Source of the DNA: Grammothele lineata
Taxonomy: Eukaryota > Basidiomycota > Agaricomycetes > Polyporales > Polyporaceae
Direction: 5' to 3'
Length of the DNA: 64,000 nt
Assembly (NCBI GenBank): GCA_002150815.3
Contig: NDFF03000013.1
Span: 62,001 to 126,000 of the forward strand
This document shows, one piece after another, positions 9,601 to 19,569 of the stretch. Made by a program: the position numbers and the translations under genes. Under the pieces are notes generated by a model. That model saw nothing but the letters and a program-made list of their open reading frames with translations. It was not told where the DNA came from and searched no databases. The first letter of the stretch is position 1. The number at the start of each line of letters is the position of its first letter.

Positions 9601-12166
9601 GCCGTCGAACACGCTTGCGTTCCCGGATAACAGCAACAGCCGCGCTGTGGTCAGCCCCAGAGTAGCTTCAACCGTGGACCTCAACGTCGAGAGCTTTGGA
9701 CATCTCATTCAAGGTCACCAAGTCGCCGGTGTACCTCTGTGTCCCGCTTCTGTCTATACAGGGATCGTCCTCTCCTCCGCCTTCGCTTGCTTGAAGAAAC
9801 GTCCGTGGTGGGATTGCACGAGCACGCTCAGTCTGTGCGACGTCGACTTTTCCAAACCACTCGTCTATTCTACAAATGACAAGACGAGTATCCGCGCAGA
9901 AGTGGTTCCGCTCGGGCCAACCGCGAAGCGCGCTGCTTCGTTCCAAGTCATCTCTGTCGACCCGCGTGGGACCTCGGAGGCCCGGGTGCATTGCTCCGGT
10001 TTTGTCAAGTCTACCTCGCCGCAAATGCACGAAGTCAAGCTTAGGTGTACTTTGCCGATGATCGAACGCGACATTAAGAGGGTGTTATCGAACCATGGTC
10101 CAGCGAAGGAGACGTTCAACACGCGGACTATCTACAACTTGCTCTTCTCTCAGATCGTCGTGTACTCCCCGGATTTTCATGCCATCAAGACCGTCACCGT
10201 CGACGCTTCATCATCGGTTGCTTACGCCATCGCCCAACTTCCTTCTGATGCGCCGTGCTCCCAAACCTGTGCAACAGCCAGGGTCTCCCCTGCCAACGTC
10301 ATATTCAATGACACCCTCTTCCACACTGCCGGCTTTCTCGTCAACTTCACCCTGGGGATGAATGGGCGTGATGCATACGTCTGTGCACGCGTGGACAAGG
10401 TAGTCCTCCAAGCGCCCGACACGACAGCGCAATTCGGCGTGTACGCGTCCATCGCCAGTACCAGCAAGGCGGAAGTCGTGGCGGACGTGTATGCAATCGA
10501 GCTCGACCCTTGCTCGGGCTCGCGCAAGCGGATTGTTGCAAGCTTGAAGAGGGTTCAGTTTCGAAAGGTCGCGTTGACCGCGCTGACGCGGGCCCTTGAG
10601 GAGTCCACGTCTCAGGCCACCAAAATCCGCCTTCCAATCACTACATCACACATCTCTTCTGCACCTGACACCGTCGAAGACTCCGTCGTGAAAACCATCG
10701 CCGACGTATCTGGTATTCCCATCCACGCGGTCGTTCCCGACGCCGAGCTTTCGTCCCTCGGTGTCGACTCACTCATGACCCGGGAGCTCGTGGCCCGCCT
10801 GCGCGACGTGTTCCCCGGTCGTCCTCTCAGCACTACCTCGTTCTCCGACGCTACGACGGTAAAGGATCTGATGCGCGTCGTCGCGGGCAAGCGCCCCAGG
10901 CTGGTCAGCCGCGGTTTATCAGCGGCAGATAGCCTGGTCACGCTGTGCGACGTCGATACAGATCCTGAGGACTCAGCAAGCTCACCATCTTTGTATTCGC
11001 CGACTGTATGCGCGTTTTCTTCCCCGGACGAGGTCAAGACCATCCTGTCATCCGTCCTCGACATCCCAGAGGCAGACATCGCGGACGATGTTGACCTTGC
11101 AAACCTCGGCCTGGACTCGCTGACGACTATCGAACTCCGTCACACTCTTAAGACGAGGATGGGAGTGGTACTCAAAGAAGGCCAGCTTCTCGCATGCAAG
11201 ACGGTGGAGGATATCCGTTGCGCAGTCAAGTCAGCGCAGCGCCCCCCTGAAGGCGCTATCCCCGGACCGGAACTTGTCCGACTGCAGCACGCACCCCAAG
11301 GAGACACGACCCCTACGCAGTTCGTTCTCATCCACGACGGTAGTGGGCTGGTAGGACCGTATGCGCGGCTAGCGTCTTTAGGGCGCGACGTCTGGGCGAT
11401 ACAGAACGCGCGATTCGACGCGTCTTTCCAGGCGGAAGGGGCATTGGTAACCATGGCCTCGCGCTACGCTCAGCTGATTGAAGACGAACTACTCGTCGTC
11501 CCGGGTGATGACAAAGAGGTCGTACTAGGCGGTGCGCTCCCCTCTTTCCCAACTGTCCATGCACCAATTGATCGTTCTAGTGGTTCCCAGGATGGTCCTT
11601 TGGAGGTGTGGTTGCATACGAAATCGCGAAATACTTCGCGCAGAACCGACGCGTACGCCTTCAGGGTCTGGTGCTCATCGACGCTCCATCCCCTCAAACC
11701 ACTACCCCTCTGCCGGACTCGCTTATAGAGGCGCTCGCTGAGAAGAACCTCAAGCCAGGATCGCGTCCCGCGTTCCGCGCGCAGATGCAGTTCTCAACTC
11801 GCGCGTTGGCCGATTACGAGCCCTCCGGGTCGAGCAACCGCCTGCCTGCCTCAATCTTCCTGCGGGCGCGCGAACGCACAGAGCTAGCGTGGTCGGTGGA
11901 GCTGGAGGAGCAGACGCGTGACTACTTTGGGGGCTGTGGGGATGCGGAAGGTCTCGAGCGTGATCACACGGTCACGGTGTGGAAGACCGCTCTGGGCGAT
12001 GGTACAGTTGCTTGGGACGTGCCAGGGGACCACTTCGCTCTGTTCACTGAGGATAACGTAAGCGCCACCAGCCTACTTGCTGTGAACTGTAGACTGAAAT
12101 TACCCGGCACAGGTGTATCATCTTTCTGGACGATTGAAGGATGCTCTGCGGCACTTCGAGATGTAG
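6656..12166 (+). CDS. non-reducing iterative type I polyketide synthase (KS-AT-PT-ACP-ACP-TE)
   Basis: This enzyme should build an aromatic polyketide from malonyl-CoA in the cytosol. Exons: 6656-6787, 6843-7170, 7222-7406, 7457-8685, 8733-8933, 8977-11531, 11591-12057, 12113-12166, giving 1,716 residues. The ketosynthase has active-site Cys near 181 (DTACSSS) and His in ECHGTGT (~315) and [12 protein letters not shown] (~353). The acyltransferase has FVFSGQGAQ (~536) and GHSFGEYTA (~624), with the serine codon split by an intron. The product-template domain has His ~938 ([12 protein letters not shown]) and the [12 protein letters not shown] motif. Two carrier domains have GVDSLM (~1287) and GLDSLT (~1404). 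The thioesterase has GWSFGG (~1545) and a C-terminal DHFALF His. No reducing domains and no N-terminal SAT are present. A retroelement lies directly before the ATG. The product cannot be predicted; orsellinic-acid or larger ring products are possible. Confidence 0.93.
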
Positions 12167-12296
12167 ACGGCTAGGTATGTCTGCTCTCCTCATCCTTTGA
12201 TCTCAACGGTTTGACGATGTTGTGGAGGTAGTACAAATCATGATTCACAAAGTCCGTACAACACTATTCCTACAATGTCCCAAGCACGAATGAAGT

Positions 12297-12902
12297 TTAG
12301 TGCACGCCAGGAAGGTCGCGGCCTGTTCAATCAACACGATGAGCGAATGTGTTGTTAGTCGTTCAATGATTTTCCTTACCCGTCCGCTCCTCGAACTGTT
12401 TGTCAAGGAAATCACCAGCACGGTCGGCGTTCCTGTCGCTCTGAATGATATGCAAAGTTAGAACCTGTTTAAAAGCAGAGATGAGCCCGGGATCACTCAC
12501 GACGTTGAAGCCGGCTTTGCTGCCGATGGACTCGATGCCCTTGTCAAGCCAGTCCTGCTTCTCGCCGGTCTGGCTCTGGGCCTGGTTGTTCTCGTAGCCG
12601 CCGGCCACGCCAGAGCCCATGGCACCGGCGCCACCGCCCATGCCGCGGTCGGACGAGCTGAGGTCGCGGGACTGGTCGTAGCCCGCGCCGCTACCGGTCT
12701 GGTTGAACGAGTCCGAGTTGGACGAGCGGTCGAAGCCGCCGGAGCCGAACGAGGAGTCGTCGCGGCCACCGCGCGCGTACTCGTTGTTCATGCCCTGGTC
12801 GCGGCTGGGTGCGAAGTCACCGCGGCCGGACTCCATCTGTTGGCGGTTGCCGCTTCCGTAGGATTCGTCGCCGAAGCCGGAGGTGCCGAAGTTGTCAGAC
12901 AT
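12297..12902 (-). CDS. small Gly/Ser-rich hydrophilic protein, paralog 1
   Basis: The function is unknown. Exons on the minus strand are 12902-12501, 12440-12380 and 12322-12297, giving 162 residues. The first ~100 residues are low-complexity Gly/Ser/Asn/Asp, for example GSGNRQQMESGRGDF. The conserved core follows: EKQDWLDKGIESIGSKAGFNV, here split by nothing, then SDRNADRAGDFLDKQF and a C-terminus ending DLPGVH. The first intron (60 bp) is in frame, and retaining it would give a longer protein with a hydrophobic insert. The last intron is supported because the neighbouring paralog has an equivalent 26-nt last exon ending LPGVR. Composition suggests an intrinsically disordered, perhaps stress-related protein, but that is inference. 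A TATATA word lies near 12992-12998. Confidence 0.75.
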
Positions 12903-13655
12903 GATGAGTGGTTGTTGAGGGTCGTGAGTGGGTGTTGGGAAGTAGGGCTAGAGTGAGAGGGTGATGAGGACGACCTGCTGTTGCACGAGCGCATATATAC
13001 GCGACGCGCGAGGGGCGACGGTGACATCACGCATCGTCATTCTTCGGGCGTCGCATGCAACGGCGGGAAAATGGCCCTGAGGCGTCCTGTTGCGCAGTGC
13101 ATAACCCAGGCCCAGCGACTCCCAGCCAGCGGTTGGGCGGGGATGTGAGGTACAAAGGGGGACGCGGCGGTGGAGGACTGCGTTCGCATGACGTCGGCCC
13201 CACGCAGGCACATCACGGGGAGGAGACCATCCTCCCCTGTACCTCTGCAACGCTCCAAGTATTTCGTGAGTTGCAGTCGTTTTCCAGGGCAAGAACTCGC
13301 TTTCCATGCGGTTGCGGGGTGAATGGTGCTGATCGGGGACTTTGGGAAGTTTAGGAGCAGAGGCGATGAGGGACAAATACCGTTTGCGAAACTCTGACTG
13401 CCTTATTGGGTTGGGAGAGGTGGGGTGTGCCGTGGGTTTGGGTTCTGAGCCTGGGGCAACATCAGGCAATACCTCTCACAGAAATTCACATGTTATGACC
13501 AGAGCAAGTTCAACATATCTTTCCCTCATGCCGAGGGCTTGAATTCGCCCTACGCTATAGCTAACGCTATCATGTCGAGCAAGTGTGTGGTAGATCGTGA
13601 TAGTTATACAGGAGATATGATACAATCCGTCGTGCAATCAGTTACTACATATGAT
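12903..13655. other. intergenic between the two small paralogs
   Basis: This is the upstream region of paralog 1. It has a minus-strand TATA-like segment (CATATATAC) near 12991-12999 and otherwise no recognisable gene. Short open frames on both strands lack family features. Confidence 0.5.
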
Positions 13656-14006
13656 TCACCGAACTCCCGGCAAGCCGTGACCTACACCAATCTCGGTAAG
13701 CCGTCCTCTCTCGACACGAGTTATAAGCGTTAGGAGCTCACCCTCTTTCTTCGTGAACTGCTTGTTCATGAAGTCACCGGCGGTGTCGGCGTTCTTATCA
13801 CTCTAAATACAGTGGAACGGCCTGTCAATTATCGTATTCCAAGCTGAGTAGGAGCGAAGAACGCTTACGATGTTCATGCCGAACTTCTTCCCAACGGCCT
13901 CGATACCCTTGTCGAGCCAATCCTTCTTCTCGCCCGTCGGCTGGGTCTGGCCCATCTGCTGGTTGCCAGCGGAGCCCATAGAAACAGTGTTCGTCATGTC
14001 GGACAT
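13656..14006 (-). CDS. small hydrophilic protein, paralog 2
   Basis: Exons on the minus strand are 14006-13869, 13802-13742 and 13681-13656, giving 74 residues. It has the same core as its neighbour (GEKKDWLDKGIEAVGKKFG, then SDKNADTAGDFMNKQF, ending LPGVR) but lacks the long Gly/Ser-rich N-terminus. Exons 2 and 3 are exactly as long as in paralog 1 (61 and 26 nt) with the same phases, which shows tandem duplication. The ATG at 14006 (MSDM) is preferred over in-frame upstream ATG codons because it parallels the MSDN start of paralog 1. The function is unknown. Confidence 0.75.
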
Positions 14007-14891
14007 GCTGTCGTAAGTGACGTAGTGTGCGTCAGGGGAGTGTAAGGGGTGGTTTGAGTGTCGGGGAGGTTGTCTCACCTTCAAGGGAGGTTATATGCGC
14101 GTCCTACTCTATGACGTCATCGCAAACCCCCAAGCGGACTGACGTTGCGCCCCATTGCTCGTGGCGCGACCGAGGTAAGCGGTGCATTGTTGCACTGAGA
14201 TCCCCATGGAACGTGGAGCTCTGCGGGAGCGGCGTGAAAAAGTGCTCCGTCATGAGAAACCGAGGACGGCGGCGGGTCAGGATTCCAGTCAATCACCGGA
14301 TTGAATGGTGAGGCTTCGAACTTCGAAAACGAACGAACTCCATAGACCTCAGGCTCGGCCGGGCGTACTGGCAAGCATGGTTTCCACGATTTTCTGCTGC
14401 AATATAACGTTCTTGAGTGATTTTGACCACGTGCTACATTATTGCGAGTCTGGCAATCGTGCGAGTACGGATGAGAGGAAGCGGCTCCAACTTTTAGCGC
14501 CTATGCCTCCATCGGATATCCACTCAACGCGTGACGTCACGCGTTTGATAGGTCGGCAAAGCTGTTACATAAGTTGCGGCTTATGGCAGGCAGGAAGGGG
14601 TGCTTGGCAGGAAGGTGCTTGGCTTGGATTGTATCACACCAAGTTTTAAGGACGAGCGCGAATGAATTCGTAGCGCGAGGTTAACTCTAGTCCGGGCGGC
14701 AACAAGCATGGGTAAGTCGTGTCTATAGAGACGCATGCCAGATCGGAGAAGCGAGATTCGATCCTAATCGTACGCAGCCGTTCCACGCATTCAGTGTTCG
14801 AACAACTATAAAAACAAACAAGTCCTGGTCCATAATCGAGTAGTATGTCCGTCCACATGCCCAATGTTCGTTACACAGCTTTGGTATATTT
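14007..14891. other. intergenic
   Basis: This is the promoter side of paralog 2, with a minus-strand TATA-like GCATATAAC near 14089-14097, and the 3' flank of the zinc-finger gene. No gene is recognised. Confidence 0.45.
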
Positions 14892-17183
14892 TCAATCATC
14901 GTACATCTCTGCGAGGGAATTCAGTCAGCTGAACACGTCCTGCGAGGTTGAGTGCCGGAAAAAGCTCACCTTCGTCCTCATCTTGCCCCCTGCTCTTCTT
15001 GCTCGCCCGCTTTTTTGGCACGCCCGCGTCGACGCGGCATAGCGTCTTCATGTGCCTCAGCGCCGCGTCCCGACGGGCGAACGGCCGGTTGCACCGGTTA
15101 CAATGGTACTCCTCCGCTTTGATGTGCTTCGAGCTCACATGCCGCCCAAAGTTCGCGCTGTCCTTGAACGCCATCCCGCACCTCTGCTGCCCGTGCCCGT
15201 GCTCGTCCCCCTGAGGAGGACGACTCTCCCCGGGAGCGGGCTCGACCGCCCACGGGCAGAAGAGCGTCTCGCCCTCGCCCGCGGCGAGGAAGTGCGCGCG
15301 CATGTGGCTCGCGGTCTCGCTCTTCTTGCCCGTGAGCACCGCGCCGCACCCCTCGAACGCGCACGCGAGCGCGCGCTCGGTGTCGTAGTAGTACGCGGGC
15401 ACGATCGCGCCCCGCGGGCCGCGCTCCCCGCGTGCGTCGGGGCCTGCGTACGCGCGCGCGGCGGAGAAGACCGCGCCGCCGTCGTAGTGTGCGGGGTTGA
15501 TGCTCGGGATGGCGGTGGTGGGGGAGGCAGAGGCGGAGGCGGAGATAGGGATGGGGGCGGAGCCCTCGCGGCCGCGTCCGCGCTTGCGGGGGCCATCGTG
15601 CTCGTCGGCGGCGCTTGGGGTGGAAGCGGCGGCCACAACGGAACGGACGAGCGGGGCGTCCGCGGAAGACTCGCGCGAGGCGTGCGCGTGGCTGCGCTTC
15701 GTGCCTATCGGGCCCGATGCCTCGGGCGAAGGAGAAGGAGAAGATGCGGAGAGGGTCTCGACTCCGGCCGCGCCAGGGACCTGGCTCGCCACAAAACGGA
15801 ACTTCTTCGGCGGGGCTTGGGCGTGAGCTCCCGGGGTGAGGGGGGAGACCGCTGCACCCTCATCCCCGCGCGAGCCCGTGCGACGCACGGACTGCGGGAG
15901 GGCGGGGCGGCCACGCGGGACGTCGTCGAGGTGAAGGAGGCCGGCGGTGCCGCGGGGGATGGAGAGGGCGGGGGAGTCACGTGCCGATGTCGCGGGAGAG
16001 GCAGCAGCGGAGCGCTCGACGGGACTAAAGGAGTGCGAAGCATGGTGGGCGTACGCGGGCTGGCTCGGAGGGGAGGGCAAGCGGAGAGGGGGAAGCTCGA
16101 CGCTGTCCGCCTCGCTCTTGACCATGTCTTCGTCGTCCATCGAGTCCGTGCGCCCGCTCGATGGGCCACCATAGGAACTCACACTCGGACTGCGGCTCGT
16201 TGGGGGGCTCGAAGACGCCCAGCTGTGCGAGGCGAAGAACTTGGGGCGCGAGGGGCCCTGGACGAACTCCGGACTGTATCTCCACTCATCGCGGGGATGT
16301 CTGCGAGCCAAGTACACTGTCAGATCGTTGGTTTACGCAAGGCACCGCAGCGCTGGACGTACGGGAGGATGCGCGGGAGCGGGCGGCGTTCGATCTCGGG
16401 GCTGTAGCTGTCATCGCGGATACGCACGGGGGAGAGGCCCGCGTGCGCGTGTGAGTGGTGGTGTCCGTGGTGCTGGTGATGATGGTAAGGGTGGGACGCG
16501 GGCGCGCGGCGGATAAAGTGGATGCCCTCCTCCTCTTGCTCCGCCCCAGACTCGTCGTCGTCCAGCTCGGACTCGTCCCGGGCGAAGCGCGAGGCGCGCC
16601 CGTGCGCGGGCTCGCGGCGCGCGTACGAGGTCGGGAGGGAGGAGCTTGATGAGGACGAAGAGAGGGACGAGACGGACGTCGCCGCTGCGGCCCAGGTGGA
16701 GGTCGCGTTCGTGTGCGTGGAGCTCATGCTCGCGCGCAGGCTGGGCGTGGGGTTCCCAACAGCGCCGGTCGCCTGGGCGAAGGTCTGCAAGTGCGGGGCG
16801 CGTGCGGGCGAGAGGCCGGGCGACGACTGGGGCGAGTCGGGCGGACCGTCGTAAGAGGAGGCCGACGAGGACGAGAAGGAGCCGTGCGTGTACATGCGCG
16901 GGCGCGGAGCGGGGGAGCTGCTGCTGCGGGGAGGCGCGCGGGGCGTGAGCTAACGAGACTCTGAGGTTGCCGCGCGAGCGCGGCGCGCACGGAGGACGCA
17001 CCTCGTGCTGCTTGCGTACTCGCGCTCGTCACGCGCGGTGGCGTAGGGCTTCCGCGCATCCACGCGAGAGAGCTTGGCGGCGGCGGCGGCGGAAGCTGCG
17101 TCACGCATGGCGGAGTGGTAGGGCGCGTCACTGGCGTGGCTCGTGAGAGGGTGTGGGCGATGTGCTGTGGCCATCACGCTCAT
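14892..17183 (-). CDS. C2H2/C2HC zinc-finger protein, probable transcription factor
   Basis: Minus-strand exons are 17183-17002, 16923-16363, 16300-14970 and 14908-14892, giving 696 residues. Most of the protein is disordered, with Ser runs, a His-rich patch (YHHHQHHGHHHSHAH) and Pro/Ala-rich stretches. The zinc-binding part lies at residues ~560-670. A C2H2 finger (C-x4-C-x12-H-x3-H) is followed by a second finger with a long insertion between its cysteines (FCPW...RCGMAFKDSANFGRHV). A last finger, YHCNRCNRPFARRDAALRHM, uses Cys as fourth ligand. A basic tail (PKKRASKKSRG) may be a nuclear signal. The last exon is 17 nt and encodes MYDD plus the stop. The start at 17183 is the first ATG matching a clean splice to exon 2; exon 1 is the least certain part. 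DNA binding is inferred from the fingers; no target can be named. Confidence 0.8.
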
Positions 17184-19569
17184 GGTAGGTAGATATAGGG
17201 GCGTCGCGGAGTAGAGAGGCGTGCGGGGGCACAAAGGACGACGGGGATGCGCGCGGTCAAAGGAAGCGGGCGCTGGGGCTAGCGAGGGCGGCTAGTACGA
17301 GGCGAGCTGCTCGATCGGCTGTTCGGAGGCTGGCGGAGGATGGCTGGGACGGCTGGCCACACACGGACGGGAGGAGGGGAGCGCAAGGGGAGCGCAGACT
17401 GAATAGTTGAGCTGCTTGGGCAGCGGGGGAGGACGATCTGGGCGGGGACGGGCGGTGGGTATAAATACGGATATGAGGAGGGCGGATGATGCGGGGGCGA
17501 GGCTTGGACGGGCGGAGACTGGGGTCACCTCTGGTCAGACTGGGGTCGCATCTGGAGATTCGGCGGAGAGGACGAGAGAGGATGGATGTCCACAGCGCGG
17601 CCGCACCCGTCCACACGCGCTATGACAACGGGGCGGGGACCGTGCGCGGTCTGGGCCTCCACAGGCCGCCCGGCAGCGGAGCACAAAGGAAGCTGATTAG
17701 GCGACGACAAGGCAAAATAGAGGCGCGCCCCAGCCGCGCAGATGCTGTGGCTTCGAGTTCGGGGCGCGGGCGCGGAACAATTGGCTCGAGGGGGGCGCCG
17801 TGGCTGCCACCAGGCCTGGCGAATCGCAGCTCTTCGCAGCGATGGTTGTCGCCTGCGGTGTGCACGCGGCGCGGGTGGCTTGCCCAGACTCGCCGCGCGC
17901 CAGGCCTCTCCGCGACTCCGCGACAGACAGAGACAAAGGGTGGCGGACGGGGCCGCGTGATTATCGAGTGGGCATCGAGCGCGGATCGAGCGCGCACTCG
18001 CGCGCCGGGGAGGACATCATAACCCTCTTCTCTGCGGCCTGCGCCCATTCGTCGACGCTCCGTCGACGCGGGACCATCGATCCGCCATGGACAAGGCCCG
18101 TGCCTGGGCCTCGGACGGCGGCGGCGACCATTGGACCGTCCACGGCGGGGGCCTGCGGGGGCTTACGGGGGCGCATTCCATCTGAACGGCGCGAACCCGG
18201 CGAAGCACGCGGGGACGTGTGGCCACCCGCGCCAGCGGCGTGCGACCGTCCCTCAGCAGCCGTCAGCGTCCTCCACATCGCCCGCTAGCCTCCGTCCGGT
18301 CGACGCCCCGCCCGCTCTCCCCCAGGCTCAGCGATTATGAGGGCCGAGACCCAGGGACCCAAGGGGCACCCATCTCCGGGGTGCTGCTGAAACGGTCACC
18401 GGAATGCAGGGTTTCTCCTCGTCCCTCCCGCGAGTGCGCCCGATTCGGCCCTGTGGCCAGCCACTAGCCTCGTCCACTCCGAGCTGTACATGGCCGCGAT
18501 GCACACCAGACGGGCCACTCGTCCTGTGCCCTCGTCCTCGAGCGGCGATCCCCCACCTGCCCCATCTGCATGCAGAGCTGAGCCTATGTATGTAACAGTA
18601 GCTCAGCGCGTCTCCCGCCGGGCGCGAGCCCAGACAGCCTGGGACCCACCTTCGGAGCACGCCCCCCTTCCGTTCCGTTCAATTGCGAAGCATCCCTTGG
18701 GCGCCCGTCGAGGCCTCGTACGTCGTTCCGTCGCCGGCTCCGGTCCGCACTCCAGCTGCGCGTCCCTTCCAGCCTCGCCGCTCTTCCCTCGGCCGCGCCA
18801 CGGTGAGTCCAGATAGGAGACAGACGAGAGTCGGTGGCCTCATGCATCACGCCCTCCGCGCCCTGATTGGAGAGCCCGGGGAGCGTCGACGTCAGTCGCC
18901 ACCGACGCGACCGCCTGCGGGTGGCCAGGTGTCTCGCCAGACAGAAACGGAAAGTCGAGCGAGGCCGACGGGCGGTGAATCGCCAGATCGGCCGGGAGAG
19001 ATGACGGGATGGGTGCTGGCAGGTGCTGGGAGCGGGAGGGAGATGACGCACGTCCAGAACCCGCCAGGCGCCCGCCACACACCTTAATCGGAAGAGGCGC
19101 CCGTGGAAAAGCCTCCGCGCGCGCAGCTGCCCAGGGCCCCAGGGCGAGAGCCACCCGTCGAAGCGTCCTCCTCCAGCCTCCAGCCAACCACGGCCTGCAC
19201 CGTCCAGCAGCTGCCACCGCACGGCACACTACGGTCCGCTGCCTGTTCAGAGCATCCGCATCCTCCCAGATTTATCGCCCATCGTTACCCTCCCCCCGGC
19301 TCCCAGCGGTCTCGCCCACGCCCATCACCAGTCTCCAATCATCGGGGGCCCATTGTTGGCGTCTGCCACTCCCTAGCCACACCGCACAACCACCGATCCT
19401 TCCTTCCTCCTTGAAGATCCCTCCTCCGGCAACCAGCCCCGAACCCTCAAAACCAAATTGCAATCCTCCGCCCAGTGACGCACGCCCTCAGGTCCCACCG
19501 ATCCCTCTCGACGGTCCAGATCCCCACCAGAACGCTATCCTCGATCTCAGCAGTGCCACCGAACGCACC
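17184..19569. other. GC-rich intergenic region between divergent genes
   Basis: This holds the shared upstream DNA of the zinc-finger gene (leftward) and the insulysin gene (rightward). A minus-strand TATA-like TATTTATACC lies at about 17458-17467. The many open frames on both strands are products of high GC content, and none shows a recognisable domain. I see no gene. Confidence 0.5.

Noticed and set aside
15052..16407. 451-codon plus-strand frame opposite the zinc-finger gene
   Set aside because: It is antisense to a well-supported coding exon with zinc-finger motifs and is Arg/Gly/Ala-rich from GC bias.
17184..19569. Numerous overlapping frames of 60-200 codons
   Set aside because: They occur on both strands at once with Arg/Pro/Ala-rich translations, as expected from ~65-70% GC; none can be joined into a known domain.
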